From: Microbacteriaceae bacterium
GTDB lineage: Bacteria > Actinomycetota > Actinomycetes > Actinomycetales > Microbacteriaceae
DNA length: 7,731 nucleotides
Direction: 5' to 3'
Assembly (NCBI GenBank): GCA_029979375.1
Contig: JAPOHQ010000046.1
Span: 1 to 7,731 of the forward strand
Shown: in pieces, positions 6,567 through 7,731 of the stretch
How the letters are laid out: each line of letters opens with the position of its first letter
Numbering within the stretch: the stretch's first letter is position 1
The notes under the pieces: model-generated
Databases searched by the model: none
What the model saw: only the letters and a program-made list of their open reading frames with translations
What the model was told of the DNA's origin: nothing
Translations under genes and position numbers: made by a program

Positions 6567-6935
6567 ATCTTCTTCTTCGCTCGGAACTCGTGGCTCTTCG
6601 CCTTGGGCAAAGTTCAAATCAAGCCCGATTGCATCGGCATCGATCTCAACGGATGTCCCGCTGCGTTCGCCGTTGTCCCAGTCACGAATCTTGAGCCGAC
6701 CAAGGGCCATGATTCGGTCTCCCTTTTTGAGTGAGTTTGCCGAATTGACTGCCAACTTTCGAAAAGCGCTCACCGTAAACCAATTGGTTTGATCGTCCTT
6801 CCAGCTTCCGCTCTCGGCATCGAACCTGCGTGAAGCGGAAACCAGGCGGAAACTGACTATGTCTAGTCCATCTCCTGAAACTATGTGCCTCGGTGTTGTT
6901 GCAATAAGGCCTCTAACGGCCAAGTGTTCTGACAT
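6540..6935 (-). CDS. ssb: Single-stranded DNA-binding protein, second actinobacterial type (SSBb-like)
   Basis: OB-fold protein that binds single-stranded DNA in replication or repair. It has 131 residues, shorter than housekeeping actinobacterial SSB (about 150-200). OB-fold features are visible in order: LAVRGLIATTP (5-15), VSFRLVSASRRFD (27-39), WFTVSAFRKLAVNSANSLKK (52-71), GDRIMALGRLKIRDW (72-86) and SVEIDADAIGLDL (95-107). The tail is short and acidic (EEEDSEAE, 120-127) but ends in LQPA and lacks the DDDIPF-like tip through which canonical SSB recruits partner proteins. Together with its position before ettA, as in mycobacteria (Rv2478c before Rv2477c), this suggests the paralogous SSBb rather than the replicative SSB. 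The start is fixed by a strong AAGGAGG. A perfect DnaA box lies about 65 bp upstream. Confidence 0.93.
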   Translation of the reverse strand: MSEHLAVRGLIATTPRHIVSGDGLDIVSFRLVSASRRFDAESGSWKDDQTNWFTVSAFRKLAVNSANSLKKGDRIMALGRLKIRDWDNGERSGTSVEIDADAIGLDLNFAQGEEPRVPSEEEDSEAELQPA

Positions 6936-6939
6936 CTTT

Positions 6940-6946
6940 CCTCCTT
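6940..6946 (-). promoter_or_regulatory. Strong ribosome binding site of ssb
   Basis: AAGGAGG on the minus strand lies 4 nt before ATG 6935. It is the only full-consensus Shine-Dalgarno in the window and fixes the ssb start. Confidence 0.85.
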
Positions 6947-6987
6947 AGGTGAGGAAAGCTTGCGCGAAGTTGCCGGAGAAATGGATC

Positions 6988-7000
6988 GATTTGGGAAATC
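6988..7000. promoter_or_regulatory. 5-3-5 palindrome upstream of ssb, possible operator
   Basis: GATTT-GGG-AAATC is a perfect inverted repeat with a 3-bp centre. It directly abuts the DnaA box and lies in the msrA-ssb spacer. The arms are short, so an operator role is only inferred. Confidence 0.35.
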
Positions 7001-7009
7001 TGTGGATAA
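7001..7009 (-). promoter_or_regulatory. Perfect consensus DnaA box (TTATCCACA) upstream of ssb
   Basis: The minus strand reads TTATCCACA, the high-affinity DnaA box, starting 1 nt after the msrA stop and ending 65 bp before the ssb start. A given 9-mer is expected about 0.06 times by chance on both strands of this window. No cluster of boxes was seen, so it is not an origin. Confidence 0.6.
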
Positions 7010-7010
7010 C

Positions 7011-7535
7011 TCAGTTCGCAAGCAGGTGCTGGAACTTTTCACGGACCTTTCGAACCTTGGGTGCCACCACAGCGACGCAATAACCCTGATTCGGATTCTT
7101 TGCAAAAAAGTCTTGGTGGTAATCCTCGGCCGGAAAGAATGTCTCAATCGCCACCACCTCAGTGACGATTTCCTGCCCCCAGATTTCTTTCGCTCGCTCG
7201 ATGGAGTCAAGGAACAGCTGCTGCTGCGCATCGTCCTCAAAAAACATTGCCGAGCGGTATTGAGTGCCGATGTCCATGCCCTGCCGGTTTAGCTGGGTTG
7301 GATCGTGAACTGTGAAGAAGATGTCCAAGACCTGCTCGGGGCTGATTACGGTCTCGTCAAAAACGACCTTGACGACCTCGGCATGCCCGGTTGTTCCCTC
7401 GCAAACTGATTGGTAATCGGGGTTTGGAGTGTGACCGCCGGCATAGCCGCAGGTGACCTCGAGAACCCCCTGGAACTGAACGTATGCCGAATCCAGACAC
7501 CAGAAACAACCGCCACCGAGTACAAAACTTTGCAT
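7011..7535 (-). CDS. msrA: Peptide-methionine (S)-S-oxide reductase MsrA
   Basis: Cytosolic repair enzyme that reduces methionine-S-sulfoxide in proteins and free form, recycled by thioredoxin. The 174 residues are a normal single-domain MsrA. The active site GGGCFWC is at residues 7-13, with Cys10 the nucleophile. GTTGHAEVV (48-55) carries the conserved acidic Glu53. HDPTQLNRQGMDIGTQYRS (78-95) and AEDYHQDF (136-143) are family signatures. Cys153 in NQGYC is the likely resolving cysteine. There is no fused MsrB domain. ATG 7535 gives the usual short N-terminus just before the catalytic motif; only a weak AGG precedes it. It stops with TGA 75 bp before ssb on the same strand and diverges from the EamA transporter across 62 bp. 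Confidence 0.97.
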   Translation of the reverse strand: MQSFVLGGGCFWCLDSAYVQFQGVLEVTCGYAGGHTPNPDYQSVCEGTTGHAEVVKVVFDETVISPEQVLDIFFTVHDPTQLNRQGMDIGTQYRSAMFFEDDAQQQLFLDSIERAKEIWGQEIVTEVVAIETFFPAEDYHQDFFAKNPNQGYCVAVVAPKVRKVREKFQHLLAN

Positions 7536-7597
7536 TGCAACCTAAACTTTCTATCGTCGCGGTTTCTTCCGCTGATGAGAGGTAAGGCAAAGCCTAA
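7536..7597. promoter_or_regulatory. Divergent spacer between msrA and the transporter gene
   Basis: This 62-bp spacer must contain or adjoin promoters for both genes. TAnnnT-type hexamers occur on the plus strand at 7543-7548 (TAAACT) and 7552-7557 (TATCGT), but none has a convincing -35. AAGG at 7584-7587 is a weak ribosome binding site for the transporter. Confidence 0.3.
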
Positions 7598-7731
7598 TTG
7601 AGTCAAAAAAGCCCAACCCTTGGCCTGCTATTTGCGCTAAGCGCATCAATACTCTTTGGCATCAATGCCTCGACCACCAAGGTGATTATTTCGGCCGGCA
7701 TAACCGCCGAGCAGGTGGTATTTGTGAGGTC
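7598..7731 (+). CDS. DMT-superfamily (EamA-type) transporter, 3'-truncated by the window edge
   Basis: Forty-four codons are visible before the window ends. TTG 7598 is the first possible start, since TAA at 7595-7597 precedes it in frame. The peptide has a short polar start (MSQKSPT) followed by a first membrane helix, GLLFALSASILFGINASTT (8-26). It continues with KVIISAGITAEQVVFVR, the helix 1-loop-helix 2 pattern typical of EamA permeases, in which a small-residue-rich first helix precedes an Arg opening the second. A full protein would have about ten membrane segments and roughly 290 residues. The substrate cannot be told. With so little sequence the family call is likely but not certain. 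Confidence 0.7.
   Translation, partial: MSQKSPTLGLLFALSASILFGINASTTKVIISAGITAEQVVFVR

Noticed and set aside
6368..6610. 80-residue minus-strand open frame running from ssb through the spacer into ettA
   Set aside because: It starts inside ssb, overlaps two real genes in another frame, has no ribosome binding site, and its spacer part is explained by the RNA structure.
7001..7009. Replication origin at the DnaA box
   Set aside because: Only one box, no AT-rich unwinding region, and no dnaA or dnaN nearby.
7537..7548. Overlapping divergent -10 sites (TAAACT plus, TAGGTT minus) upstream of msrA
   Set aside because: The minus-strand start point would fall inside the msrA start codon, so the geometry does not work.

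Overview
The window looks like chromosomal DNA from a high-GC Gram-positive (Actinobacteria), most likely a small-genome member of the Microbacteriaceae. The reasons are a GC content that looks to be in the mid-50s by eye, tight gene packing, five of eight readable starts being GTG or TTG, and a neighbourhood (pepN, group II truncated hemoglobin, EttA, second SSB) that is also clustered in mycobacteria (the Rv2467 to Rv2478c region of M. tuberculosis). The genus assignment is inference. No mobile element, CRISPR array, tRNA or rRNA was seen.

Layout. From the left edge, three plus-strand genes form a tight unit: the C-terminal three quarters of aminopeptidase N (2-1894), an MscS-type mechanosensitive channel (1905-2765) and a truncated hemoglobin GlbO (2766-3143). 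They meet tail to tail with a minus-strand conserved protein of unknown function (3140-3799). That gene diverges across only 35 bp from a plus-strand TesB-type acyl-CoA thioesterase (3835-4713). TesB converges on a minus-strand run that was transcribed in the order msrA (7535-7011), ssb (6935-6540), ettA (6392-4710). At the right edge a DMT/EamA-family transporter begins on the plus strand (7598 onward) and runs off the window. Both convergent junctions share the same palindromic CTAG, which is a TAG stop on each strand.

How the genes relate. Most are housekeeping or stress genes: peptide turnover (PepN), osmotic protection (MscS), oxygen/redox chemistry (GlbO), repair of oxidised methionine (MsrA), acyl-CoA hydrolysis (TesB), ATP-dependent gating of translation (EttA) and ssDNA binding (SSB). 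The proteins themselves are ordinary family members.

The interesting signals are in the non-coding DNA of the minus-strand run. Between ssb and ettA lies an 81-nt element with a perfect 13-bp closing stem, two internal hairpins and a T7 tract, ending only 20 nt before the ettA start. It is either an elaborate ssb terminator or a leader attenuator for ettA. Between msrA and ssb lies a perfect DnaA box (TTATCCACA) abutting a 5-3-5 palindrome, about 65 bp upstream of ssb.
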